Source: Bog-473 sp963807775
GTDB taxonomy: Bacteria; Actinomycetota; Acidimicrobiia; Acidimicrobiales; RAAP-2
NCBI GenBank assembly: GCA_963807775.1
Contig: CAWECY010000004.1
Span: 310,001-374,000, forward strand
Length of the DNA stretch: 64,000 nt
Reading direction: 5' to 3'
Shown in pieces: positions 51,720 through 61,883 of this stretch (the stretch's first letter is position 1; every line of letters begins with the position of its first letter). A program made the translations under genes and the position numbers. The notes under the pieces are model-generated. The model had not been told where the DNA came from. It saw nothing but the letters and a program-made list of their open reading frames with translations, and searched no databases.

Positions 51720-52589
51720 GTGCCAACGGCGCACGTCAACGGGATCGACATCGAGTACGTCACGGAGGGCGATCCATCCGACCCGCCGCTGCTGCTGGTC
51801 ATGGGCCTCGGTGCTCAGCTCATCGCCTGGCCGCAGGGGTTCGTCGACGGCCTGTGCGAGCGCGGCTTCTTCATCATCCGCTACGACAACCGCGACTGCG
51901 GGCTGTCGACCAAGTTCGAGGGCGTGCCCGATATCACCGCGCTCTTCGGTGGCGACGGGTCGTCTGCGCCCTACCGCATCGAGGACATGGCCGACGACGG
52001 GGCGGCGTTGCTGGCCCACCTCGGCATCGCCCGGGCGCACGTCGTCGGCGCCTCCATGGGCGGCATGATCACGCAGGCCCTGGTGATCCACCACCCGGAG
52101 CTGTTCGTGACGGCCTGTTCCATCATGTCGACGACGGGAGACCGCTCCGTGGGCGCGCCCACCGGCGAAGCGATGACCGCCCTGCTGCGGCCGATCGCCA
52201 ACAGCCGGGAAGAGGCGATAGAGGCCAGCGTGGCCGGGAGCAAGGTCATCGGCTCACCCAAGTACCCGACCGACGAGGCGCTGTTGCGCCAGCGCGCCGG
52301 CGCCGCCTACGACCGCTCCTATTGCCCGGAGGGTACGGCGCGGCAACTGGGCGCCGTTCTCGCCTCGCCCGACCGTACGGAGGGGCTGCACGGCGTGCGT
52401 ATTCCGTTCCTCGTCATCCACGGCCAGGAGGATCCGTTGGTGACGCTGAGCGGTGGCGAAGCGACCGCAGCGGCCGTGCCGGGGTCCGAGCTGCTTGTCA
52501 TCCCTGGTATGGGCCACGACCTCCCCGAAGAGCTCTCGGGCGAGGTCACCGAGGCGATCGTCGCCAACACACAGCGAGCCGCCGTGTGA
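51720..52589 (+). CDS. Alpha/beta hydrolase
   Basis: 289 aa from GTG 51720. Oxyanion region LLVMGLGAQLIAWP, the RYDNRDCGLST loop, nucleophile elbow GASMGGMITQ, acid in HGQEDPL and His in GMGHDLPE. The RYDNRD loop is typical of the aclacinomycin methylesterase/RdmC-like branch, so an esterase is likely. Convergent with the GH1 gene, seven bases apart. Confidence 0.87.
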   Translation: MPTAHVNGIDIEYVTEGDPSDPPLLLVMGLGAQLIAWPQGFVDGLCERGFFIIRYDNRDCGLSTKFEGVPDITALFGGDGSSAPYRIEDMADDGAALLAHLGIARAHVVGASMGGMITQALVIHHPELFVTACSIMSTTGDRSVGAPTGEAMTALLRPIANSREEAIEASVAGSKVIGSPKYPTDEALLRQRAGAAYDRSYCPEGTARQLGAVLASPDRTEGLHGVRIPFLVIHGQEDPLVTLSGGEATAAAVPGSELLVIPGMGHDLPEELSGEVTEAIVANTQRAAV

Positions 52590-52596
52590 GCTGCGG

Positions 52597-53790
52597 TCAG
52601 GCGGGCAGGGCGTTCGCCGCCGCCACCGAGGCGAGCCAGGCGGCACTCGGCTTGGGCATCCGGGCGAAGGTCCCGCGGTCGACGCTCGCGATCCCGAAGC
52701 GCGGCCGGTAGCCGAGCGCCCACTCGAAGTTGTCGAGCAGCGACCAGTAGGTGTAGCCGCGCACGTCGACGCCCTCGTCGATGGCGTCGAGGACGCCGGC
52801 CAGCGCTTGGCGCACGTAGTCGATGCGCTGTTCGTCGTCGGTGGTGCCGATGCCGTTCTCGGTGACGAGGAGGGGCAGCGAGCCGCCGGTGTACTCCCAC
52901 GCACGCCGCAGGCAATTGCCCAACGAGGCCGGGTAGAACTCGTAGCCCATATCGAGGACCGGCACCCCGTCCTCGTAGCCGGCCCAGCCGTCGGGGCCGA
53001 TCAACATGCGCGTGTAGACCTGCACGCCCAGGAAGTCGTCGCCTTGGGTGACATCGAGGAACACGTCCTCGGCGTGGTGCCGGATGCTCGCGAGCTGCCG
53101 CTCGCCGCCCGGGGCGAGCTGGTAGTCGGTCATGGAGAGGGTGAGCCCGACCGGGACGCCGGGCGCGCCGGCACGGATGGCGTCGACGGCGACACGGTGG
53201 GCGTCGGCGAAGTGGGCCGCCACCCGGCGCGAGAGGTCCACGTCGTGGCGCCCCGGCGGGAACATGCCGGCGTGCCAGCCCATGGTGGCGACGATGTTGG
53301 GCTCGTTGATGGTGCAGGCGCGCGCCATCACATCGCCGAGCGCGCCGGCCACCACGGTGCAGAAGCGGCCGAAGCGCTCCACCGCGACGCCCGTCTCCCA
53401 CCCACCCAACTCGACGAGCCAGCGCGGCGTCGTGAAGTGGTGGAACGTCACCACGGGATCGATGCCGCGCTCGCGCAGGCCCAGGCACTGGCGGCGGTAG
53501 TGCTCGAGGGCGGCCCGGGAGATCTCGCCGTCGGCCGGCTCGATGCGGCTCCACTCCACCGAGAACCGGTAGTTGTCCAGCCCGAGCCCGGCGACCAGGT
53601 CGGCGTCCTCCTCCCAGCGGATCCAGGAGTCGCAGGCATCGCCGGAGGGCTCGGTGCACCCGGTCCCGGCGGTGTGCTCGAAGACCCACCAGTCGTTATT
53701 GGTGTTCCCGCCCTCGATCTGGTGGGCCGCCGTCGCCGTGCCCCACGTGAACCCGTCGGGGAACGGCCGCCCCCCACTCTCGCCAGCCAT
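52597..53790 (-). CDS. GH1 family beta-glucosidase
   Basis: 397 aa from ATG 53790, preceded by GGGAGGG. FPDGFTWGTATAAHQIEGG is the GH1 opening; TINEPN holds the acid/base Glu and VTENGIGT the nucleophile Glu; YWSLLDNFEWALGY is the aglycone-side motif. Somewhat short for GH1, but all blocks are there. Cytoplasmic, no signal peptide. Hydrolyses beta-glucosides or related glycosides taken up by the cell. Confidence 0.92.
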   Translation of the reverse strand: MAGESGGRPFPDGFTWGTATAAHQIEGGNTNNDWWVFEHTAGTGCTEPSGDACDSWIRWEEDADLVAGLGLDNYRFSVEWSRIEPADGEISRAALEHYRRQCLGLRERGIDPVVTFHHFTTPRWLVELGGWETGVAVERFGRFCTVVAGALGDVMARACTINEPNIVATMGWHAGMFPPGRHDVDLSRRVAAHFADAHRVAVDAIRAGAPGVPVGLTLSMTDYQLAPGGERQLASIRHHAEDVFLDVTQGDDFLGVQVYTRMLIGPDGWAGYEDGVPVLDMGYEFYPASLGNCLRRAWEYTGGSLPLLVTENGIGTTDDEQRIDYVRQALAGVLDAIDEGVDVRGYTYWSLLDNFEWALGYRPRFGIASVDRGTFARMPKPSAAWLASVAAANALPA

Positions 53791-53834
53791 CGGCGCGCCC
53801 TCCCGGCTTTGATGTTGCTTCCCAGGCAGCACGG

Positions 53835-53840
53835 TATCGT
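53835..53840 (+). promoter_or_regulatory. TATCGT -10 box, probable leaderless start of the ABC exporter operon
   Basis: TATCGT ends nine bases before ATG 53850, and no ribosome site precedes that codon. This supports the upstream ATG over the one at 53871. Confidence 0.45.
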
Positions 53841-53849
53841 TGCCTGACG

Positions 53850-54866
<1,017 letters not shown>

Positions 54867-54867
54867 C

Positions 54868-55716
54868 ATGACAGCGGTGGGGGGCACGGAGGCGAACGGG
54901 CGCAGCACGCTCTTCGACCACGGCGAGGAGATGCCGACCCGTCGCTTCGCCACGCCGATGTGGCTGCGCGCCGCCTCGTATTGGGCCTACCAGTACAAGC
55001 GGACGTGGCGCAGCTCGGTGGCGACCAGCTTCCTCATCCCGGTGCTCTACCTGGCCGCCATGGGCGTGGCCCTGGGATCGCTCATCGACAAGCACTCGCA
55101 CGGAGTCGACGGCGTCACCTACGTGGCCTTCCTGGCCCCCGGGCTGCTGGCGGGCACCTGCATGCAGATCGGCGTGAACGACGCCACCTATCCGGTGATG
55201 GGCGCCATCAAGTGGTTCCGGACCTACCTGGCCCAGCTGGCCGGGCCGCTCGAGGTGTACGACGTGTGGCTGGGCCACCTGGCCTGGATCGTCGTCCGGC
55301 TCTCCATCGTCGTCAGCATCTACCTGGCCATCATGGCCGCCTTCGGCGTCGTCTACTCGCCCTGGGCCATCGTCGCCCTGCCGGCCGCCGTGCTCACCGG
55401 CATGGCCTTTTCGGCCCCGATCGGTGCGTGGGCGGCCACGCTGGACAAGGACGCGCCCATCTCGACGCTCTACCGCTTCGCCATCATCCCGCTTTTCCTC
55501 TTCTCGGGCATCTTCTTCCCCGTCTCGCAGCTGCCCAAGGTCGTCGAGGGCCTGGCCTACGTGTCGCCGCTCTTCCACGGCGTGGCCCTGTGCCGCGACC
55601 TCACGCTCGGGACCGTGGCGTGGGTGGACCTCGGGCACGCGGCGTATCTCGGGGCCTGGGTCGCGGCGGGCTACGCCGTGGGCCGGCGCACGTTCAAGAA
55701 GCGGCTGGTGGTCTGA
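54868..55716 (+). CDS. ABC-2 type permease
   Basis: 282 aa, starting one base after the ATPase stop. Six hydrophobic helices, with VAFLAPGLLAGTCMQI and RFAIIPLFLFSGIFFPVSQLP, the ABC2_membrane signatures. Forms one half of the membrane channel of the exporter. Shares about the same layout as the next gene, with which it overlaps by one base. Confidence 0.9.
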   Translation: MTAVGGTEANGRSTLFDHGEEMPTRRFATPMWLRAASYWAYQYKRTWRSSVATSFLIPVLYLAAMGVALGSLIDKHSHGVDGVTYVAFLAPGLLAGTCMQIGVNDATYPVMGAIKWFRTYLAQLAGPLEVYDVWLGHLAWIVVRLSIVVSIYLAIMAAFGVVYSPWAIVALPAAVLTGMAFSAPIGAWAATLDKDAPISTLYRFAIIPLFLFSGIFFPVSQLPKVVEGLAYVSPLFHGVALCRDLTLGTVAWVDLGHAAYLGAWVAAGYAVGRRTFKKRLVV

Positions 55717-56564
55717 TGGCGAGCCCGACCTCGACCGGGGCGGTGGTCGACCGCCGCCCACCGCCGGGGATCGGGCCGCGCATCACGCCGCTGGCCCTCC
55801 TGGGCGGCCGCCACGCCTCGCGGGTGCTCGAGCGCAACGTCCTGGTGTACCGCCGCTCCTGGATCTTCCTCGTCTCGGGCTTCTTCGAGCCGCTCTTCTA
55901 CCTGCTCTCCATCGGGATCGGCCTCTCCCACCTGGTCGGGCCCATCCCGGTGGACGGCCAATTGGTGCCCTACACCACCTTCGTGGCCCCCGGCCTGCTG
56001 GCGTCCTCGGCCATGAACGGCGCCATGATCGACTCGACGTTCCAGATCTTCTTCAAGCTGAAGATCGCCAAGACCTACGACGCCATGCTGGCCACGCCGC
56101 TCGGGGTGGGGGACGTGGCCATCGGCGAGCTGTGCTGGTGCGTCCTGCGGGTCGCCCTGTACTCGGGTGCCTTCCTGGTCATCATGGCCATCCTCGGCTA
56201 CGTCGCCTCGCCGTGGGCGGTGCTGTGCTGGCCGGCCGCCATCCTGACCGGACTGGCCTTCGCCTCGGCCGGTATGGCCGGCACCACCTACATGCGCACC
56301 TGGCAGGACTTCGACATGGTCTCGCTGGCCTTCATCCCGCTCTTCCTCTTCTCCGCCACCTTCTACCCGCTCTCGGTGTACCCGGGCTGGCTGCAGGCGG
56401 TGGTCCGCTGCACCCCGCTCTACCAGGGCGTCGTGCTGGCGCGCGCGGCCGACCTCGGCATCTGGAACCCGGTGCTGCTGGCGCACGTCGCCTATCTGGT
56501 CGTGATGGCGGTGGCCGGGGTGCTCATCGCCCGCCGGCGCCTCGGCGCGCTTCTCCTGCCGTGA
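55716..56564 (+). CDS. ABC-2 type permease, second subunit
   Basis: 282 aa from ATG 55716 (overlapping TGATG). Six helices; FVAPGLLASSAMNGAMID and LAFIPLFLFSATFYPLSVYP correspond to the same family blocks as in the first permease. Two different permeases with one ATPase suggest a heterodimeric exporter. Confidence 0.9.
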   Translation: MASPTSTGAVVDRRPPPGIGPRITPLALLGGRHASRVLERNVLVYRRSWIFLVSGFFEPLFYLLSIGIGLSHLVGPIPVDGQLVPYTTFVAPGLLASSAMNGAMIDSTFQIFFKLKIAKTYDAMLATPLGVGDVAIGELCWCVLRVALYSGAFLVIMAILGYVASPWAVLCWPAAILTGLAFASAGMAGTTYMRTWQDFDMVSLAFIPLFLFSATFYPLSVYPGWLQAVVRCTPLYQGVVLARAADLGIWNPVLLAHVAYLVVMAVAGVLIARRRLGALLLP

Positions 56565-56627
56565 AGGGCGCCGCCCGGAGGCCGGTACCGTAGGGCCGAA
56601 CTTTCGAGCGCCAGAGGATCCGACGCA

Positions 56628-57209
56628 ATGAACATCGTGGTGAGCAACGTCAAGGGCGGAGTGGGCAAGACGACTACCGCCGTCTACCTGGCCGCCGTGG
56701 CGGCGCAGGGCGGCAAGGTGCCGGTCGTGCTGGTGGACGCCGACCCGCAGGGCTCGACGGCCGAGTGGTACGACTCCGAGCCCTTCGACGGGGTCGAGCT
56801 GGTGGAGGGCCCCTCGGTGCGCACCGTGACCAAGGCCATGAACCAGGACGACGCCATCGTGGTGGTGGACACCCCGCCGGGGGAGGGGAACGTGGTGCAG
56901 GCGGCGCTGGGCCGGGCGGACGCCGTGGTCATCCCCACCCGGGCCGGCGGGGTCGAGCCCGGCCGTGTCGTCACGACGCTCGAGATGACGCCGCGCAACA
57001 TCCCCGCCGGCGTCGTCATCTGCTCGGCCCGGCTGGGCACGAACGACCTGGACGCCACCATCGAGTGGTGGACCGAGTTGAAGGTGCCCGTATGGGGCAT
57101 CGTGCCCGAGCGGGTCTCCATCGCCAGCGGGCCGTCGGCCCGGCTGTCGACCGAGGGGTTGGAGCACTACGCCAAGGTGCTCAAGAAGGCGACGGCCCGG
57201 GCGCGCTGA
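56628..57209 (+). CDS. Orphan ParA/MinD-type ATPase
   Basis: 193 aa. Deviant Walker A KGGVGKTT at residues 9-16, DADPQGSTAEW and VVDTPPGEGN as switch regions. It is short, like plasmid ParA or single-domain chromosomal orphans, and has no ParB next to it. It may place or segregate some cargo. A TACCGT box (56586-56591) 36 bases upstream is a likely -10. Confidence 0.85.
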   Translation: MNIVVSNVKGGVGKTTTAVYLAAVAAQGGKVPVVLVDADPQGSTAEWYDSEPFDGVELVEGPSVRTVTKAMNQDDAIVVVDTPPGEGNVVQAALGRADAVVIPTRAGGVEPGRVVTTLEMTPRNIPAGVVICSARLGTNDLDATIEWWTELKVPVWGIVPERVSIASGPSARLSTEGLEHYAKVLKKATARAR

Positions 57210-57221
57210 GGGGCGGGCCGC

Positions 57222-60200
57222 TCAGCCGAGCGTGGAGGCCGCGCTCGGCAACTCGGCGTGGAAGTGGCTGTCCACCCACGACACGGGGGCCTTGCCGTGG
57301 AGTTGCCCGATGAGCTCGCCCAGGAACCAGCGGCGCACCGCCACGCTGGCCGGCGAGGCCGGCAGGGTGAGGAGCCGGGCCGACAACCCGAACTCGTCGG
57401 CCTCGTCGAGCAGGGCGTCGTAGAACTCGCAAGCGGCCGCCGCCGCCTGGGGCAGCTTGAGCGTCCAGTCGTACAGGTCGAGCCGGTCGTCGACGGCGGC
57501 CTGCCAGGTCTCGTCCATACCGGGGCCCAGGCCGTTGAAGCGGGTGCCCATCTCCGTCACCAACATGGCCAGGCGGTCCGGCAGCGGCTGCACGCCGGGC
57601 GAGCTGGTGGCGCGCTCCTTCATGAGACGCAGCTCGCGGAACAGGGCCTCGTACTCCTCGCTCGCCTTCTGCAGCAGCGCCACCGGGATCCCGATGAGGT
57701 CGACCGACACGACGGGCGAGGCGACCGTGTCGTGCCGGCCGGGGTGGGTGACGCCGGCGAGGTCGAAGCGGAACGTCCCGTCGGAGACGTTGGCCGGCGC
57801 GACCGGGTAGTCGACGGGAAGCTCGAACCAGACGATCTTCCCGCCGTCGACCGCCTCCACGCCCCAATTCGAGGCCAGGGTGTTGAAGAGGGTCAGCCCG
57901 CGACCGGTGGCGGCGTCGAGGCCGTACTCCTTGAGCGAGGGTGGGGACGTGCTGCCGTCGGCCACGTCGACCCGTATGCGGTCGGGCATCATGTGCAGCG
58001 TCACGCACATGGGCGTCGCCGCGTGCAGCACGGCGTTGGTCACCAGCTCCGAGGTGAGGAGGGCGGCGCAGCCGGCCACGTCGGCCGGCACGTTGCGCAG
58101 GTGGGCAGCGACCCAGTGGCGGGCAACGGGTGTGCTCTCAACCACGGGCTCGAGGTGCAAGCTGGACATGCCATCACGTGTCGTACCCATTCGCGGAGCG
58201 GTTATGCGCCTCGCCGCGACCCCGGTGTAGTTCAGGCACAGCACGACGACGTCGTCGGGGCGCTCCTCGGCGCTGAGACGCGACGCGAACGCGACGGCCG
58301 GTCGCTCGGGCCAGCCGTCGTTCGCAATAACTGTTGCCGTGTCGGCCAGCCGGTCCATCCCGTGTGTGAGCAGCTCACCACGTCGCTCGATCAGGCCGTC
58401 GGAGTACATGATGAGCGAGTCCCCGCGCTCGAGCACCAATTCGTCGCGCGGCCGCGGGGCACCGCCCAGCCCGGCGGCGATCAGCAGCGACCTCTGCATG
58501 GGGCAGAAGGTGGCGTGGCCGTCGGCGCGGACGACCAGCGGCGGCGGATGACCGGCGTTACAGAGCACCACCTGCCCCGTCGAGGGGGTGATGGTCCCCA
58601 CCACCGCCGTGACGATCCGGTCCTCGATGAGCGCGTCGAAGAGCCGGTCGAGCGACGATAGGACCTCGGTGGGCGACTGCCCGGCGACGGCGTAGGCGCG
58701 GATGGCGCTGCGCACCTGTCCCATGAGCGCCGCCGCCGGCGCCCCCTTGCCCATGACGTCGCCCACGCTGAAGAAGACGGCGTCAGGCCCCAGCTCGAAG
58801 ACGTCGTACCAGTCCCCGCCGGCGTAGGTGCCGGTGACCCCGGCCTGGTACTCGGCGTCGAGCTGCAGGCCCTCGATCTTCGGGAGCGAGTCGGGCAGCA
58901 CGGCGCGCTGCAGCACGTCGGCCACGACGTGCTCGCGCTGGAATCGGGTGGCGTTGGAGAGGGCGACGCCGGCCCGGCTGGCCACCTCGGTCGCCAGCGA
59001 GACGTCGTCCGCCTCGAAGACCCGGCCCGGCCCGTCGAGGAACGTCATCACCCCGATGACCTCGCCGTTGGCGGTGAGCGGGACGGACAGCGCGGTGGAG
59101 AACCCGAGCGGGTCCGCCTCGGCGTCGGGCACGGCGATGGGGGCCAGCTGGGTGCGGCCGGTCCGGTAGGCCAGGGCCGCCGGTGCATCGGAGTCGAAGG
59201 GGACGGCCTCGACGTCAGCGGCCGCCGCAGTCGGGGCGCCGCGTTGCCCACGCACGTCGAGGCGCACCAGACCGCTCTCGCCGGGCACCTGCACCACACA
59301 GAGGTCGGCCAGCCGTCCCTCGACCAGGTTCATGGTCCGGCGGATCACGGTGGTCGGATCGAGGCTCGAACTGAGCAGTCGGGTCACTTCCGAGAGGAGG
59401 GATAGCCGCTCGCGCCCGGCCTCGGCGGCGCGCAGGGCGTCGCGCTCGTGCTCGAAGACCTGGGCGCGTTCGAGGGCCTGCGCGGTGAGGCCGGCCAGGG
59501 TGGAGAGGAAGCGCCGGTCGGGCTCACCGGGCTCGCGCCGTCCGACGAAGGCGAGGGAGAGGACGCCGAGCGGGCCCGTGTTGCCCACCAGGGGCTCGGT
59601 GACCACGATCACCGCCTGGCCGAGGTCGGAGATGGCGTGCGCCACGACCTCGTCGGCCAGGTCCTGGCGCGCCGACCCGTCGGGGCCGACCGTGGCCACC
59701 GCCGTGCGGCCCGAGGTGAAGGCGTCGCCGGCCTGGCTGCCGTCGACCGTGATCACGGCGCGCGAGAGGATCGAGGGGTGCCCGCTGCTGGCCAGGCACG
59801 ACAGGGCGCGCCCGCCCGCGGCGGGGACGCGCACGATGGCGGACCGGGCACCGAGGGCGCGCCGGGCGCAGGCGATGGTGGCGTGGGCCACGTCCCCCGG
59901 CGTGGTGGCCGCGGCCAGCGCGGAGCTGAGTTGGTGCAGATGCAGGCTGCGTTCGAGGTTGACGAACTCGATCACGGTGAGGCGGGCCCGTTCGACCGCC
60001 TGGGCCGCCGTGCCGGTGATGGTGATGAGGAAGGACTGGTCGGGCGGGCCGATCTCGCGGTCGTCCAGCCAGTGCAGCACCACGACCCCGACGGTGTGGT
60101 CGGACACCACCATCGGGACGACGGCCAGGGCACGGAACCGGCTGGGTTCCGTGACGGCCGCGAGGTCGGGCCGCTGCCGGCGCAGGTCGTCGTAGGACTC

Positions 60201-60878
60201 GGCGAAGATGGCGGCGTGCCGTCCCACGATGGGGCCGTCGTGGCGCAGGGCCGAGAGGACATCGTCGACGGGCTCGTCGAGGTCGTAGCCGAACCGCCGC
60301 AGCGTTCGCAGCCCGCCGTGGTCGCCCACGACGGCGAAGGTGGCGGCGTCGACATGCAGCTCGTCGCGCAGCGCGGCGAACACGGCGTCGGCCACCTGGG
60401 ACGGGTCGGCCGCCGTGGTCAACGCCCGCGCCATGGCCTGCATGCGCTGTGAGGTCTCGGCCGCCACGCGCCGGCGGCGCTCGGTGCGGGTCTCGGACCG
60501 GGCCGTCCAGAGCTGCACGTTGCGCTGGCCGCGGAGGTACGACATCCACATGGCCACACCGGTGGCGGCGACCTGGGTGACGACGCGGAGCGTGTGGTTC
60601 AGCTCCCCGTAGCTGTGCGGCGGCGTGCTGATGATGAGGGCGAAGAAGGTGGCCAGTAGCCCGACCAGCGCCACGCGCCACGGGCGGGCGAAGACGGCCG
60701 CGATGAAGGGGCCGATGGCCAGGAAGCCGACCATGGAGATACTGCCCCCCGAGACGGCGAAGATGATGGCCACGGCGGAGACCCACACCAGGGCGACGAG
60801 GGTGGCGGTGGTCTCGGCGCGATCGGCCCGCAGGCTGCCCAGCTTGGTCCGAGGCTCAACTTCTATCGGTTCGGGCAC
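57222..60878 (-). CDS. Multi-domain SpoIIE-type phosphatase with GAF domains and RsbW-like ATPase domain
   Basis: 1218 aa from GTG 60878 behind GGAGGGG. Membrane helices fill about 20-115; three GAF-like domains follow to about 650; the PP2C/SpoIIE domain (about 690-890) has GDWYDVFEL, FSVGDVMGKG and MYSDGLIER; an HATPase domain (about 910-1030) has LLTSELVTNAVLHA and GRGLTLFNTL. The last 180 residues are an unassigned helical domain. It should dephosphorylate the STAS protein coded divergently and thereby free the sigma factor. Both phosphatase and kinase-like parts in one chain is notable. Confidence 0.88.
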   Translation of the reverse strand: MPEPIEVEPRTKLGSLRADRAETTATLVALVWVSAVAIIFAVSGGSISMVGFLAIGPFIAAVFARPWRVALVGLLATFFALIISTPPHSYGELNHTLRVVTQVAATGVAMWMSYLRGQRNVQLWTARSETRTERRRRVAAETSQRMQAMARALTTAADPSQVADAVFAALRDELHVDAATFAVVGDHGGLRTLRRFGYDLDEPVDDVLSALRHDGPIVGRHAAIFAESYDDLRRQRPDLAAVTEPSRFRALAVVPMVVSDHTVGVVVLHWLDDREIGPPDQSFLITITGTAAQAVERARLTVIEFVNLERSLHLHQLSSALAAATTPGDVAHATIACARRALGARSAIVRVPAAGGRALSCLASSGHPSILSRAVITVDGSQAGDAFTSGRTAVATVGPDGSARQDLADEVVAHAISDLGQAVIVVTEPLVGNTGPLGVLSLAFVGRREPGEPDRRFLSTLAGLTAQALERAQVFEHERDALRAAEAGRERLSLLSEVTRLLSSSLDPTTVIRRTMNLVEGRLADLCVVQVPGESGLVRLDVRGQRGAPTAAAADVEAVPFDSDAPAALAYRTGRTQLAPIAVPDAEADPLGFSTALSVPLTANGEVIGVMTFLDGPGRVFEADDVSLATEVASRAGVALSNATRFQREHVVADVLQRAVLPDSLPKIEGLQLDAEYQAGVTGTYAGGDWYDVFELGPDAVFFSVGDVMGKGAPAAALMGQVRSAIRAYAVAGQSPTEVLSSLDRLFDALIEDRIVTAVVGTITPSTGQVVLCNAGHPPPLVVRADGHATFCPMQRSLLIAAGLGGAPRPRDELVLERGDSLIMYSDGLIERRGELLTHGMDRLADTATVIANDGWPERPAVAFASRLSAEERPDDVVVLCLNYTGVAARRITAPRMGTTRDGMSSLHLEPVVESTPVARHWVAAHLRNVPADVAGCAALLTSELVTNAVLHAATPMCVTLHMMPDRIRVDVADGSTSPPSLKEYGLDAATGRGLTLFNTLASNWGVEAVDGGKIVWFELPVDYPVAPANVSDGTFRFDLAGVTHPGRHDTVASPVVSVDLIGIPVALLQKASEEYEALFRELRLMKERATSSPGVQPLPDRLAMLVTEMGTRFNGLGPGMDETWQAAVDDRLDLYDWTLKLPQAAAAACEFYDALLDEADEFGLSARLLTLPASPASVAVRRWFLGELIGQLHGKAPVSWVDSHFHAELPSAASTLG

Positions 60879-60985
60879 GTTCCCCTCCGGGTTGCCGCCC
60901 GCGGTCTGCCGGTTCTGAACGCTATGTCCTTTCGAAGGTGGGTGGTCGACCCGGCCCCGGCCGCCGCTCGGGCCCTCCACCGTCC

Positions 60986-61011
60986 CTACCCCTGTGTAGA
61001 ACGTGTGAAAC
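60986..61011 (-). promoter_or_regulatory. SigF-type promoter reading towards the SpoIIE gene
   Basis: On the minus strand GTTT (61011-61008) is followed after 16 bases by GGGTAG (60991-60986). This matches the GTTT-N15-17-GGGTA pattern of actinobacterial SigF/SigB promoters. About 108 bases before the GTG at 60878. Confidence 0.6.
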
Positions 61012-61018
61012 CCTTGAG

Positions 61019-61044
61019 GTTTACGTTCCCCCGCGAGGGGCTAT
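61019..61044 (+). promoter_or_regulatory. SigF-type promoter reading towards the STAS-RsbW-sigma operon
   Basis: GTTT (61019-61022), 15 bases, then GGGCTAT (61038-61044). It fits the stress-sigma promoter pattern and lies 76 bases before the STAS gene, implying that the sigma factor drives its own operon. Confidence 0.6.
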
Positions 61045-61119
61045 AGAACGACTGGCCAATCACCATTGCAGGGGGTCGGTTCGGCTTCAAAATGGTTGTT
61101 GGCGGCACAGGAGGGTTTC

Positions 61120-61458
61120 GTGGACCAGGATTTTCACATTGAGGAGCACCGGGAGGGCCCCGTACCCGTGGTGGCCGTGAGCGGGGAGATCGACGTGGCC
61201 ACGGCGCCCCAGCTGCGCGAGTGTCTGCACCACGTCATCGCGGACGGCGACGCCACCGTCGCCCTCGACCTGCTCTCCGTCACCTTCTTGGACTCGACGG
61301 CACTCGGCGTCCTCGTAGGCGCGCTCAAGCGCTGCCGGGAGCTCGGCGGCGACCTGCAGCTCGTGATCGCCGACCCCCGGATCGTCAAGATCTTCGAGAT
61401 CACCGGACTGACCAACGTCTTCACCATCGACGACTCGCTCCAGGGCGCGGGCACCTGA
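61120..61458 (+). CDS. STAS domain anti-anti-sigma factor (RsbV-like)
   Basis: 112 aa from GTG 61120 with AGGAGGG at 61109-61115. VVAVSGEIDVATAPQLRECL and LDLLSVTFLDSTALGVLVGA are the family blocks; Ser59 in DSTALG is the phosphorylation site. Unphosphorylated it binds the anti-sigma factor. First gene of the three-gene unit; stop overlaps the next ATG. Confidence 0.92.
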   Translation: MDQDFHIEEHREGPVPVVAVSGEIDVATAPQLRECLHHVIADGDATVALDLLSVTFLDSTALGVLVGALKRCRELGGDLQLVIADPRIVKIFEITGLTNVFTIDDSLQGAGT

Positions 61459-61883
61459 TGGCCGAGTCGACCGAGATGCTCGACGTGGGCGACCGCGTCG
61501 AGCTGACTTTCCCGGCCCGGGGCGACCTCATCGTGCTGGCCCGGCTGGTGACGAGCGCCGTGTCGGCGCGGGCCGGCTTCGACATCGAGGAGCTGGACGA
61601 CCTCCGGTTGGCCGTGGGCGAGCTGTGCCTGCTGACGCTGCAGGGCAGCACGGCCGGGCAGGGCGACCTGCGCCTGGAGCTGACCGTCCTGGGGGACGCC
61701 ATCAGCGTCTCGTGCACGCTCGAGCGGGCGGCGGCGGCGGACACGCCCAACCCCGACGGCGATGACATCCCCGGGTTGAGCGAGCAGATCCTGGACGCCC
61801 TGGTCGACGAGCACGGGCGGGAGCGCCAGGACGGCTCGGTGCGCGCCTGGCTCCAGAAGCGCCGGGGGGGGCATGCGGAGTGA
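61458..61883 (+). CDS. RsbW-like anti-sigma factor (HATPase fold)
   Basis: 141 aa, ATG 61458 (TGATG overlap). FPARGDLIVLARLVTSAV and LDDLRLAVGELCLLTLQ match the opening of RsbW-type kinases. The N-box Asn usually found after the Glu is missing (ELCLLTL), and the G-box is weak (DDIPGLSEQIL). It may bind sigma factor but kinase activity is doubtful; the HATPase domain of the SpoIIE protein could supply it. Confidence 0.8.
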   Translation: MAESTEMLDVGDRVELTFPARGDLIVLARLVTSAVSARAGFDIEELDDLRLAVGELCLLTLQGSTAGQGDLRLELTVLGDAISVSCTLERAAAADTPNPDGDDIPGLSEQILDALVDEHGRERQDGSVRAWLQKRRGGHAE

